Source of the DNA: Thiodiazotropha sp040506705
Lineage (GTDB): Bacteria > Pseudomonadota > Gammaproteobacteria > Chromatiales > Chromatiaceae
Length of the DNA: 64,000 nt
Direction of reading: 5' to 3'
NCBI GenBank assembly: GCA_040506705.1
Contig: JBEVWG010000009.1
Location: 39,078 to 103,077, forward strand
A program made the position numbers and the translations under genes. This document shows positions 1 through 7,993 of the stretch, one piece after another; within the stretch, counting starts at the first letter, position 1; the number at the start of each line of letters is the position of its first letter. The notes under the pieces are model-generated. The model was not told where the DNA came from. It did no database searches and saw only the letters and a list, made by a program, of their open reading frames with translations.

Positions 1-23
1 CCCAATGTTGTCATATCGACCAT
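1..23 (-). CDS. possible start of napH (partial, off the window edge)
   Basis: An ATG on the minus strand at 23..21 lies one base beyond the napG stop codon (27..25) and opens a frame that runs off the window. NapG is normally followed by NapH, the membrane iron-sulfur partner with which it forms a quinol dehydrogenase, so this position suits napH. Only seven codons are visible and they carry no diagnostic motif. The call rests on gene order alone. Confidence 0.3.
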
Positions 24-24
24 A

Positions 25-882
25 CTATTTGTCCATAAAGCCGCTATTGAGTGTATCCAGAGGGTTGGAGGAGAATGGGGTCTCCTCAGCCTTCCCATCG
101 ATGATCAACCCCTCACCTTGCAGGTCATAACGCACCCCTTCGGGTAGGTTGTAGCGATGCTCGGTATCAGGGGTGACCAAAGCCTTGCCTGCCTCAGCTT
201 TCTCCTGCCATCCCAGGCGGTAGTGCTCGCCTAATGCCCCTTTGGCCAGGTGTGTGGGAAAGATCTTGATTGCCGCTTCTTCCAGGATGCAGGCCCGCTC
301 ACAAAGCCCACAACCAGTACAGGCATTGGAGTGCACTACAGGAATGAACAGGGCGTGTTTGCCTGAACGGGTGTTGTGCTGCATATCCAGGCTGATGGCA
401 CGGCCGCGGATCGGGCAGACATTGAAGCAGACTTCGCAACGTAGACCATGGAAGGCAATACAGCTCTCCTGATCGATTACCACGGCAAGGCCCATACGAG
501 ACTCTTCTATATCTTTCAGCTCATGATCCAGGGCATTGGTCGGGCAGGCCACGACACAGGGGATCTCTTCACACATTTCACAGGGCCCTGTACGGGCGAT
601 GAAATAGGGTGTCCCCGTGGCGACTTCGTCACCAACTTCACCGAGAAACAGGATCTCATATGGACAGTCGCGAACACAAAGACCGCAGCGGATACAGGCT
701 CCGAGAAACTCCTCTTCCGGCAGGGCGCCAGGAGGGCGTAGGTAGTTCGCCGGCATGGATGAGGCGCGATGGGAGTAGGCTCCCAGCCCCAGTCCAACCA
801 GTCCGACACTACAAGCAGTCTTGAGCATGTTGCCCAGAAACTGTCTGCGGTTGATTTCGTTTTTTGTCTCAGACTCTGACAT
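25..882 (-). CDS. napG: NapG, ferredoxin-type quinol dehydrogenase subunit
   Basis: Periplasmic four-cluster ferredoxin that, with membrane protein NapH, passes electrons from quinol towards periplasmic nitrate reductase. The 285-residue product starts with a twin-arginine signal (NRRQFLGN, residues 11-18) and a hydrophobic stretch. Four 4Fe-4S motifs follow: CIRCGLCVRDCP (63-74), CEMCEEIPCVVACP, a longer CIAFHGLRCEVCFNVCP and CTGCGLCERAC. The open frame extends 28 codons further upstream, but that extension overlaps the napA stop and has no family character, so the ATG at 882 is preferred although its ribosome site is weak. It follows napA by about 56 bases on the same strand. Length and motif order match NapG/MauM proteins. 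Confidence 0.93.
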   Translation of the reverse strand: MSESETKNEINRRQFLGNMLKTACSVGLVGLGLGAYSHRASSMPANYLRPPGALPEEEFLGACIRCGLCVRDCPYEILFLGEVGDEVATGTPYFIARTGPCEMCEEIPCVVACPTNALDHELKDIEESRMGLAVVIDQESCIAFHGLRCEVCFNVCPIRGRAISLDMQHNTRSGKHALFIPVVHSNACTGCGLCERACILEEAAIKIFPTHLAKGALGEHYRLGWQEKAEAGKALVTPDTEHRYNLPEGVRYDLQGEGLIIDGKAEETPFSSNPLDTLNSGFMDK

Positions 883-938
883 AACTGCTTGATGGTTGTT
901 GCTTCGTTTCCAGTTAACTGGCCGGCCCGGTGGCACAG

Positions 939-3512
939 CTAGGCACGCGCAATCTTCACTGCACACTTCTTGTAGTCCGTCTCTTTCGAGAGTGGATCTG
1001 TTTGGTCCAGTGTCAGCTTGTTGATCAAACGACCGGCATCAAACCAGGGTACAAACACCAGTCCCTCCGGTGGTTTATTGCGACCCTTGGTGTCGACCTT
1101 GCAAACGATTTCTCCGCGACGAGAACTGATCTTGGCCAATGCGCCATTACGAAGCCGGCGCTTCTTGGCATCCTTCGGGTGCATATAGATCACAGCATCG
1201 GGTACAGCACGATAGAGCTCAGGAACACGACGTGTCATAGAGCCGGAGTGCCAATGCTCCAAAACGCGACCGGTGCAGAGCCACAGATCAAACTCTTTAT
1301 CTGGCGGCTCGGCTGCTGGCTCATAAGGTGCGGTGATGATATTGGCCCGTCCGTCCGGCTTACCGTAGAACTTGACGCCTTCACCTTTGGCTACATGGGG
1401 ATCGTAACCTTCACGGAAACGCCACAGGGTCTCTTTGCCGTTAATCACCGGCCAGCGTAGACCCCGTGCCTTGTGGTAGGCCCCGAACTCAGCCATTTCA
1501 TGGCCCTTCTTTGGGATGCCTTCTGCTGAGTTAAACAGGCGGTACTCTTCGAACAGACCTTTCTGAACATAGAAACCAAAGTCACTGGATTCATGGTTGT
1601 TGTAGTTGTTGCCGCGACTATCGGTGACCTGTTCTGCAGGGAACTTATCGACCTGGCCATTGGTGTAGAGCACTTCGTAAAGGGTTTTGCCTGCATACTC
1701 AGGTTTTTTGGCAATCAGGTCGGCTGGCCAGACATCCTCGACCTTTATGTATTTGGCGAATTCCATCAGCTGCCATAGGTCGGATTTGGCCTCTCCTGGT
1801 GCCGATACCTGCTCACGCCAGAACTGGGTGCGTCGCTCGGCGTTACCATAAGCCCCCTCTTTTTCGATCCACATGGCAGTTGGCAGGATCAAATCTGCAG
1901 CCTGGGCCGAAACTGTTGGATAGGGGTCAGAGACGGTGATGAAGTTATCTGCATTGCGCCAGCCGGGAAGACTCTCGTCATTCATGTTGGCAGCAGCCTG
2001 CATATTGTTGTTACACATCACCCAGAAGGTATTCATCTTGCCGTCTTTCAGTGCACGATGCATAGCGACCGCATGGATCAGGGTCTTGCCCATGGGCTTG
2101 CCGCTGATGTCCGATTGATCAGCATCATCGGCCTTACCGTTAGCTCGCGGGATGGTGCCGGCGGGCAGCTTCCAGGTCTTCTCGGCAAACTTACAGTGTG
2201 CATCCTTTTTCACCACCAGGTCGGCGGGCAGACGGTGAGTGAAGGTACCAACTTCGCGTGCGGTACCGCAGGCAGAAGGTTGGCCGGTCAGTGAGAAGGG
2301 ACTGTTGCCCGGTTCGGCGATCTTGCCCATCAGCAGATGAACGTTATAGCAGAGGCCATTGACCCAGACGCCGCGGGTATGTTGGTTGAAACCCATAGTC
2401 CAATAGGAGGCGACCTTCTTGTTGGGATCGGCATAGGCCTTGGCCAGTCTCAGAAGCTTATCTTCAGGCACCTTGGATAACTTGGAGGTATGCTCCAATG
2501 TGTAGGGTTCCACCGATTTGGCATACTCTTCAAAACTGATTTTGCTAAGCTTACCCTTGTTGCGGTTCTTGGCCGCTTTTTCACGGGGATCTGTGGCGCG
2601 TAAACCATAGCCGATATCGGTTGGGGTCTTGGTGAAGTTGACATGCTTGTCGATGAACTCCTTGTTATATGCCTTATTCTGGATGATGTAGTTGGCGATA
2701 TAGTTAAGGATGGCCAAATCTGTTTGGGGTTCAAAAACCATACCGTTATCAGCCAATTCATAACAACGATGCTCGTAGGTTGATAGTACGTGGACTTCAC
2801 AACCCGGCTTGGTCAGACGGGTATCAGTGAGACGCGACCAGAGGATTGGATGCATCTCTGCCATGTTGGCGCCCCAGAGTACAAATACATCAGCATGCTC
2901 CAGATCGTCATAGCAGACCATCGGCTCATCGATGCCGAAACCCCGCATGAAAGCACCCACAGCGGATGCCATACAGTGACGGGCATTAGGTTCGAGACTG
3001 TTTGAACGGAAACCCGCTTTCAACAATTTTGAAGCTGCATAACCCTCCCACACCGTCCATTGTCCAGAACCAAACATGCCGATGCCTTTTGCACCTTTGG
3101 CCTTGCGAGCCGCAATCCATTTTTCGGCCATGGTCTTGAAGGCCTCATCCCAGGATACCGCTTCGAACTTGCCGTCCTTGTCATATTTACCGTTGGTTTT
3201 ACGCAGCAGTGGTTTGGTCAGACGATCCTCTCCGTAGAGAATCTTGGGTAAAAAGTAACCTTTAATGCAGTTCAGGCCCTTGTTGACCGGCGCATCGGGA
3301 TCACCTTGGCTGGCAACAACCTTGCCATCTTTAACCCCCATCAAAACGCTACAACCGGTACCACAATAGCGACAGGCTGCCTTGTCCCAGCGAATACCGT
3401 CGTCAGCATCAACTGCAGCAACAGCTTGGGTTACAGGTATGGTGACACCAGCCACGGAGGCTGCTGCGGCTGCTGCGTTACTTTTGATAAATTCTCTTCT
3501 AGTTAATTTCAC
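939..3512 (-). CDS. napA: periplasmic nitrate reductase catalytic subunit NapA
   Basis: Catalytic subunit reducing nitrate to nitrite in the periplasm, carrying Mo-bisMGD and one 4Fe-4S cluster. The 857-residue protein has a Tat signal (TRREFIK, residues 4-10, then an Ala-rich hydrophobic run). The cluster cysteines are Cys47, Cys50, Cys54 and Cys82. Cys180 in PNARHCMAS is the expected molybdenum ligand that marks Nap rather than Nar or Fdh enzymes. Length is slightly above the E. coli protein. Its start overlaps the end of napD by 14 bases, so the genes are translationally coupled. Gene order F-D-A-G is one of the common nap arrangements. No napB or napC is in view; they would lie beyond the left edge if present. 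Confidence 0.97.
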   Translation of the reverse strand: MKLTRREFIKSNAAAAAASVAGVTIPVTQAVAAVDADDGIRWDKAACRYCGTGCSVLMGVKDGKVVASQGDPDAPVNKGLNCIKGYFLPKILYGEDRLTKPLLRKTNGKYDKDGKFEAVSWDEAFKTMAEKWIAARKAKGAKGIGMFGSGQWTVWEGYAASKLLKAGFRSNSLEPNARHCMASAVGAFMRGFGIDEPMVCYDDLEHADVFVLWGANMAEMHPILWSRLTDTRLTKPGCEVHVLSTYEHRCYELADNGMVFEPQTDLAILNYIANYIIQNKAYNKEFIDKHVNFTKTPTDIGYGLRATDPREKAAKNRNKGKLSKISFEEYAKSVEPYTLEHTSKLSKVPEDKLLRLAKAYADPNKKVASYWTMGFNQHTRGVWVNGLCYNVHLLMGKIAEPGNSPFSLTGQPSACGTAREVGTFTHRLPADLVVKKDAHCKFAEKTWKLPAGTIPRANGKADDADQSDISGKPMGKTLIHAVAMHRALKDGKMNTFWVMCNNNMQAAANMNDESLPGWRNADNFITVSDPYPTVSAQAADLILPTAMWIEKEGAYGNAERRTQFWREQVSAPGEAKSDLWQLMEFAKYIKVEDVWPADLIAKKPEYAGKTLYEVLYTNGQVDKFPAEQVTDSRGNNYNNHESSDFGFYVQKGLFEEYRLFNSAEGIPKKGHEMAEFGAYHKARGLRWPVINGKETLWRFREGYDPHVAKGEGVKFYGKPDGRANIITAPYEPAAEPPDKEFDLWLCTGRVLEHWHSGSMTRRVPELYRAVPDAVIYMHPKDAKKRRLRNGALAKISSRRGEIVCKVDTKGRNKPPEGLVFVPWFDAGRLINKLTLDQTDPLSKETDYKKCAVKIARA

Positions 3513-3768
3513 GGTTCATTTCCTCCATCGACTCTTCACCGCCATAGTGGTAAATCAAAACTGTATTCACGACGCCTTCTACGTCGCGTAGTGCATTCAT
3601 CTGGTCAGATACCGGAGAGACCGTTTCACCCTCGTCCTCTATAGTGACAATAAGTTTGTCTACTTCCATACCACCGTGGACTTCAACCCCAGGAAATCGA
3701 TAGAGACGTTCCGAGACCTGCGCTCCCTGGGAGGGTTTTGTATGGATTATCAGGCTACATATATTCAT
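3499..3768 (-). CDS. napD: NapD, chaperone for the NapA twin-arginine signal
   Basis: Small cytoplasmic chaperone that binds the NapA signal peptide and holds back export until cofactor insertion is complete. The 89-residue product begins MNICSLIIHTKP and has the ferredoxin-like fold pattern of the family (VEVHGG and KLIVTIEDEG strands). A longer GTG reading begins at 3786, but the ATG at 3768 has a good AGGAAAG ribosome site eight bases upstream, so it is chosen. It overlaps napA by 14 bases and follows napF by 27 bases. Confidence 0.9.
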   Translation of the reverse strand: MNICSLIIHTKPSQGAQVSERLYRFPGVEVHGGMEVDKLIVTIEDEGETVSPVSDQMNALRDVEGVVNTVLIYHYGGEESMEEMNREIN

Positions 3769-3795
3769 GAATGATTCTTTCCTCACGTGGCTCTG

Positions 3796-4308
3796 TCAGG
3801 CCGCTTGTGGATGCGCTCCGGGCAGAATGGAAATAGATTGATTGGGACAAACTGAAATGCACTCCCCGCATCCGCTGCAAGATTGTCTGTTGAGTATCGG
3901 TGTGGCGCGCCCTTTGGTCTCAAGTTTGAAGCGGATTGCCGACTCTTCACAGATCTCTCCACAGCTTCTGCAGACCACCCCATTTTGTGAAAGACAGCCG
4001 TTATTGATGGTTACTTCCAGGTTCCAGGGCGATATGTTGGGATCGGTAGTGAAACTCAGGGCGTGGTGTTGGCATGCCTTTACGCAATCACCACAAAAGG
4101 TGCAGTGGTTTTGAGAAAAATCGATTTTTGGAAAGCCGCGAGATCCCTTGCTGATGATGAGACTCGGGCAGACATCCATGCAGTCATTGCAACGCTGACA
4201 AAGATCGGTAAATGATGCTTCAGGTTGTGACCAGGGGGGGCGGATCTCACGCTGGCGACCGCGCAGGTCACCGCGTAAAAACTGTGATCTGTCAATATTT
4301 CTTAGCAA
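3796..4308 (-). CDS. napF: NapF, cytoplasmic ferredoxin-type Nap maturation protein
   Basis: Three-cluster ferredoxin acting in the cytoplasm on NapA maturation. The 170-residue protein has motifs CQRCNDCMDVCP, CTFCGDCVKACQ and CSGCGECISVCP, plus an extra CRSCGEIC group typical of NapF. The N-terminal sequence NIDRSQFLRG matches the family start. The initiation codon is TTG at 4308, preceded by AGG about nine bases upstream; no ATG fits. It is the first gene of the leftward nap operon, behind the leader that holds the FNR and NarL-type boxes. Confidence 0.92.
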   Translation of the reverse strand: MLRNIDRSQFLRGDLRGRQREIRPPWSQPEASFTDLCQRCNDCMDVCPSLIISKGSRGFPKIDFSQNHCTFCGDCVKACQHHALSFTTDPNISPWNLEVTINNGCLSQNGVVCRSCGEICEESAIRFKLETKGRATPILNRQSCSGCGECISVCPNQSISILPGAHPQAA

Positions 4309-4401
4309 CTGTTGTAACCTCGAGCTAAAGCTAATGAGAGTGGCTTAATAGTGGCCGCTTAACTCTTCTCGAGAGTGTTTCACTTGCCCATGCCAAGCGC
4401 T

Positions 4402-4415
4402 TTGATTCTGATCAA
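4402..4415 (-). promoter_or_regulatory. FNR/Anr box of the napF promoter
   Basis: TTGATTCTGATCAA is a perfect match to the FNR consensus TTGAT-N4-ATCAA, centred about 100 bases upstream of the napF start. On the minus strand a TGA-AACACT extended -10-like element occupies 4382..4374. It leaves 22 bases between box and hexamer, the spacing of a class II FNR promoter with the box at -41.5. The spacing is seen in the sequence; anaerobic activation of nap is inferred. Confidence 0.75.
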
Positions 4416-4461
4416 ATGAGAGGCTAAAAAATAGTAGAAAAATATAGATAAATCAATGCTT

Positions 4462-4477
4462 TACCAATTTATTGGTA
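4462..4477. promoter_or_regulatory. 7-2-7 NarL/NarP-type operator upstream of napF
   Basis: TACCAATTTATTGGTA is two inverted heptamers separated by two bases and fits the NarL/NarP 7-2-7 consensus TACYNMT-N2-AKNRGTA at every position. The symmetry extends one base further on each side (4461-4478). It lies about 61 bases upstream of the FNR box centre. The narX/narL-type genes next door are the obvious source of the binding protein. Confidence 0.7.
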
Positions 4478-4591
4478 ACGACTGATACCTCAATGTGAGT
4501 AGTTGCTAATTCGTTATGGGTAAGCAGGCTTTGAGACCAGACGATTCACTCAGTTGTTGATCGCCTCTGTTTCAGCAAAGCTTGTTAAGTG

Positions 4592-4628
4592 CACAAGCAA
4601 TTAATAGAGGTGCCCTTAACAGGCACTA
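4592..4628. repeat. dispersed repeat abutting the narL stop codon
   Basis: Bases 4592-4619 (CACAAGCAATTAATAGAGG, then TGCCCTTAA) recur with two mismatches at 26680-26707. The following bases, TTAACAGGCACTAGG, resemble the outer end of the 264-bp MITE at 38128-38391 (TTAACAGGCCCTAGG). In both copies of the 28-mer the right end coincides with, or lies a few bases from, the stop codon of a minus-strand gene; here the CTA at 4626 is the narL stop. A related direct repeat starts near 4344 (TTAATAGTGG, then CTTAAC). Confidence 0.6.
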
Positions 4629-5282
4629 GGGTTTCGGTTGGTTTAAAACCCAGACAGCAGCTTCAGTGCGGGAGTGTAGATGGAGCTTTTTCAATAAGTG
4701 CTTTACATGCACTTTGACTGTGCCTTCGGATATGGCAAGTTTGGTGGCGATCTGTTTGTTGCTTTGTCCCTGGGAGATATGTTGCAGGATCTCTCTCTCC
4801 CGGGTAGTAAGGTCTGGCATTGAGGGCTGATCATCCAGCCTACTGTCTTCTCTTAGAGCCTTTGCCAGTAATTGCGTTAAATGCTCACTGATGACGACAG
4901 TTCCTTCGACTGCTTTACTGATCGATTTGAGAATATCCTCAGGTTCCATATCTTTCAGAAGGTAACCATCTGCACCATTTCTCAATGCAGTCAAAACATC
5001 CTCTTCATTATCTGAAACAGTGAGCATGAGAATGCGTGAATCGAGCTGGAGACTCTTGATTGCTTTCAAAGTTTCAAGGCCGCTTACCCCCTTCATGTTG
5101 ATATCCAGCAGAATCAGATCAGGATTAAATTGTTTGGCCAACAGGAGACCATCTTCCCCATTTGCAGCCTCACCGATCAGTTCAAGAGTAGGGTCCATAT
5201 CGATCAAATCGGAGACGCCTTTTCTGAATAGCGGATGGTCGTCGATTGAGATGAGGGTATATTTTTCTTGATCAAGCATCAT
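4626..5282 (-). CDS. narL: NarL/NarP-family nitrate response regulator
   Basis: DNA-binding response regulator, 218 residues. The N-terminal receiver domain has the acidic pair in SIDDHPLF, phospho-acceptor Asp60 in LILLDINMKG, and the conserved Lys in YLLKDMEP. A LuxR-type helix-turn-helix lies at about 155-205 (TTREREILQHISQGQSNKQI). It overlaps the 3' end of the sensor gene by 11 bases, and two adjacent ATG codons (5282, 5279) are possible starts. The nap operon and a perfect 7-2-7 box immediately downstream make nitrate/nitrite control the likely role. Whether it is closer to NarL or NarP cannot be settled from sequence reading. Confidence 0.85.
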   Translation of the reverse strand: MMLDQEKYTLISIDDHPLFRKGVSDLIDMDPTLELIGEAANGEDGLLLAKQFNPDLILLDINMKGVSGLETLKAIKSLQLDSRILMLTVSDNEEDVLTALRNGADGYLLKDMEPEDILKSISKAVEGTVVISEHLTQLLAKALREDSRLDDQPSMPDLTTREREILQHISQGQSNKQIATKLAISEGTVKVHVKHLLKKLHLHSRTEAAVWVLNQPKP

Positions 5283-7206
5283 TCAATTGCTCACTGAAAA
5301 AGCGATTAGACTCCCGCTTCGAGACATCTGTGATGCTGAATACGAGATTGATCTGAGTTCCGCCGATGGTCGATTCATTGATATGCAACTGGCCTCCCAA
5401 ACGTTCAGCACGTTCCTTCATTATAGGTAGACCGTAGTGCTGCATCATATCACTATCTTCATTGATACCGATGCCGTCGTCTTCAATGTTGACTATAACC
5501 ACTCCTTGCTGGTTGCACTGCATACTCACTCTGGCCTGAGTGGCATTCGCGTGACGAACTACATTTGATAGTGCTTCACGGATAATCTGGATGATGTGAA
5601 TCTCTGTATTAGGTGTAAATTGGCAGTTCCCCATGTCATTTAAGAATTCGATCGGGATGCCGGAACGGCTGGAAAACTCATCTACTGTTTGTTCAATGAT
5701 ATTGCCCAGGTTTAAATCGCTGACTCTGAGACGGAATGTGGTGAGCAGTTCTCTCAGTTGGCGATAGGCGCCATTGAGTGCAGATCTTAAGACTGAGCTG
5801 ATCAATAGCACATCATCTTTGCTCTGCTCATCATGAATTGCCTTCTCTAATCGGGCGACCTGTATTTTTAAGTATGATAGTGACTGTGCGATAGAGTCAT
5901 GCAACTCTCGAGCAATAGCACTACGCTCTTCCATTAACGATAATTTTCGATTCTGCATATCTTTATAAGCGACATTGATAGCCAGTGCGATATGGCTGGC
6001 TACAGTTTCAAGCAAACGGGCTTGCCACTCTTCCAGTACTTCAGTGTCAGTCTGTTCAACCATCAGTACCCCGTAGTGCTGTGTTTTGTCTCGTACAGGA
6101 GTTGAAAATATGTTGATTTTTTTGTTGCTCTCAAAATCAAAAAATTGAAAGCTGTGAGTCTCACCTTCACCCAAACAGGTAGCGCACTGGTTTTGATCGT
6201 GATCTCGAAAGAGGATGTCGCTCTTTCTGGTTGACGCATATCGGTAGGCCTGTCTGTCCCCAGGCTGACCCAGGCAGATGGTGCCGTTGTTAACACCAAG
6301 TAGCGCCTCGATATCATGTATTACTGCAATCAGTACCTGCTCATTCAGTGACGAATCGCTGAGACGCTTGGTTGTGGAATAGAGTAGCTCCAGAGTGCGG
6401 TTACTCTGCTCCAGGTCTCTGGTTTTCTCCTCTACACGGGATTCCAGATCTCTGTATATCAAAGATAGGTTGTCAGCCATCAAGTTGAATGACTGGCCGA
6501 GTTGTCCAAGTTCATCTTCACTGAGAAACTTGCTTCTGACAGAAAAATCTCCATGGCGGGCAGCCTTGGCACAAGAGAGAAGGTTGCGTAGAGGATTTAA
6601 AACGTAAATCTTGGTTAGGTAGAGACTTACCAGCGCCACCAGGAAGGTCAGTGTCAGCAAGATGATCTGAATCAGCCTCAGTTGCTGGTTTTTCTGTTCG
6701 GCTTCAACTTCCAGTGCTTCCACGAAAAGGTGGATGTCATCTACGAACTTATCAACCTCAGTGAGATAGGTTTGACGGCTGGTGTTGATATCTGCAGATT
6801 CAGTAGCTGAATTTTGTGGCATTGTGGCAAGGTTCAGGTAGTCGATCAGATTTGGCAGCATTAGCTCCCGCCAGAGGGATTCAACCCTGAGGTAGCTCTC
6901 TCTAACCTCTCTACCTGTGCCTTTGGCCAGTACGTCCTGTATTCGTGGGCTGTTCAGACGTTGGTTGTACTCATCCACTAAAAGTCTGGATTTGTCGCTG
7001 GAATGATAGAGATCGGTGGTTTTGTCGTCTGCCAGGCTGCTGGCAATCCGATAGGATTGCATGCGAAGCGTTCCCGCCTGGTTGATGGCAGCGGCGTATC
7101 CTTCAGCTGTTTCGGCAATGATCATCGAACTGATCATGCTGGATACTGCCAAAATGAACAGTATGGTGATGACGGTACCGAACCGGAGTAGCAATGAGCG
7201 TTTCAC
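5272..7206 (-). CDS. narX: NarX/NarQ-type nitrate/nitrite sensor histidine kinase
   Basis: Membrane sensor kinase of 644 residues. Transmembrane helix 1 is at about 8-30. A periplasmic domain starts with a P-box-like segment (INQAGTLRMQSYR, 41-53), the signature that binds nitrate in NarX and NarQ. Helix 2 is at about 178-200, followed by HAMP. A GAF-like central module contains Cys341 and Cys344, reminiscent of the NarX cysteine cluster. Then come a HisKA_3 dimerisation domain with His436 (RELHDSIAQSLSYLK) and a HATPase_c domain with DDGIGI. Its end overlaps the narL start. The full domain set and partner regulator make the assignment secure at family level; NarX versus NarQ is open. Confidence 0.88.
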   Translation of the reverse strand: MKRSLLLRFGTVITILFILAVSSMISSMIIAETAEGYAAAINQAGTLRMQSYRIASSLADDKTTDLYHSSDKSRLLVDEYNQRLNSPRIQDVLAKGTGREVRESYLRVESLWRELMLPNLIDYLNLATMPQNSATESADINTSRQTYLTEVDKFVDDIHLFVEALEVEAEQKNQQLRLIQIILLTLTFLVALVSLYLTKIYVLNPLRNLLSCAKAARHGDFSVRSKFLSEDELGQLGQSFNLMADNLSLIYRDLESRVEEKTRDLEQSNRTLELLYSTTKRLSDSSLNEQVLIAVIHDIEALLGVNNGTICLGQPGDRQAYRYASTRKSDILFRDHDQNQCATCLGEGETHSFQFFDFESNKKINIFSTPVRDKTQHYGVLMVEQTDTEVLEEWQARLLETVASHIALAINVAYKDMQNRKLSLMEERSAIARELHDSIAQSLSYLKIQVARLEKAIHDEQSKDDVLLISSVLRSALNGAYRQLRELLTTFRLRVSDLNLGNIIEQTVDEFSSRSGIPIEFLNDMGNCQFTPNTEIHIIQIIREALSNVVRHANATQARVSMQCNQQGVVIVNIEDDGIGINEDSDMMQHYGLPIMKERAERLGGQLHINESTIGGTQINLVFSITDVSKRESNRFFSEQLNDA

Positions 7207-7330
7207 TTCATGGTCTCCTGATTGGTCTTAGGCAAATAGCCATTACTATTTTATTGTCTGACTATGGCTTCTATAGCTCAAGGAGTTTGTAATTACGATT
7301 ATCCTGGAAGATTCTATCCGGTGCGTTACG

Positions 7331-7774
7331 CTACTTAATGGTGAGTTTAAGTGGCTGCATCTCTTTGTACATGATGATCATGGGTTTTTGAGTTGAGAAG
7401 GTAAGTATTCGGGTCTTTGATGGGTAGATCAGGTGGCTGCAGAGGAACATATGCACCTCCTTACCTTCCAGCAGAAACTTTTTGAATTTCAATATATTCT
7501 TCATATCGACTTCATCTTGCAGTGAATAGTCGAAAGCATTGAAAGCTACAGAATGGTTGGAGAGTTGCAGATTGGGGAGTATTTGATGGTGCCCCAGTAG
7601 CTCATGCTGGGCTTTTTTGAGCAGTCTTGGTGACAAGATTAAACCGACACGATCTTCACCATACAGCCAACTTATATCACGCTCATCGCCATACTCGGCA
7701 GAGTGTTCGCCAAATGCCAGGCACCAGCCCTTGTAGTAAGCGTTATAACGTTTGATGACCCGGGTTTCTGTCAT
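7331..7774 (-). CDS. unrecognised 147-residue protein with an FNR-boxed promoter
   Basis: I do not recognise the family. The product is a soluble-looking 147-residue protein without signal peptide or membrane helix. It opens MTETRVIKRYNAYYKGWCLA and contains a WLYGEDRVGLILSPRLL segment and a C-terminal stretch rich in Lys and aliphatic residues. The ATG at 7774 has only a poor ribosome site. A perfect FNR box lies 91 bases upstream, the same distance as in the napF leader, so the gene is probably induced under low oxygen with nap. It is monocistronic, between the narX-type gene and the transporter, both on the same strand. Confidence 0.65.
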   Translation of the reverse strand: MTETRVIKRYNAYYKGWCLAFGEHSAEYGDERDISWLYGEDRVGLILSPRLLKKAQHELLGHHQILPNLQLSNHSVAFNAFDYSLQDEVDMKNILKFKKFLLEGKEVHMFLCSHLIYPSKTRILTFSTQKPMIIMYKEMQPLKLTIK

Positions 7775-7864
7775 TGACTGGTTGGTTTGTGCTATTTAGT
7801 TGAGTATTAGAACTTACGGCTTTGACAGTTTTGAGTCTATCACTTTTGATGGTTGGTTATTGAT

Positions 7865-7878
7865 TTGATCCCCATCAA
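7865..7878 (-). promoter_or_regulatory. FNR/Anr box upstream of the 147-residue gene
   Basis: TTGATCCCCATCAA matches the FNR consensus TTGAT-N4-ATCAA perfectly. It can serve only the minus-strand gene starting at 7774, because the neighbouring transporter gene ends here. Downstream on the minus strand lies AAGTGATAGACTC (about 7845..7833), similar to AAGTGAAACACTC at the napF promoter and readable as an extended -10. The gap to that hexamer is 25 bases, three more than the class II ideal, so the exact -10 is uncertain. Confidence 0.7.
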
Positions 7879-7993
7879 TCCCAATTGAATAGTGAAAAAA
7901 TAAATATGCTAACCGGTGGGTGAATAGTACTTAAATTCCTGTTGCGCTACAAACTTCCTCGGTTTTGTTGAAATTCATGAAGTCGATACGAGA

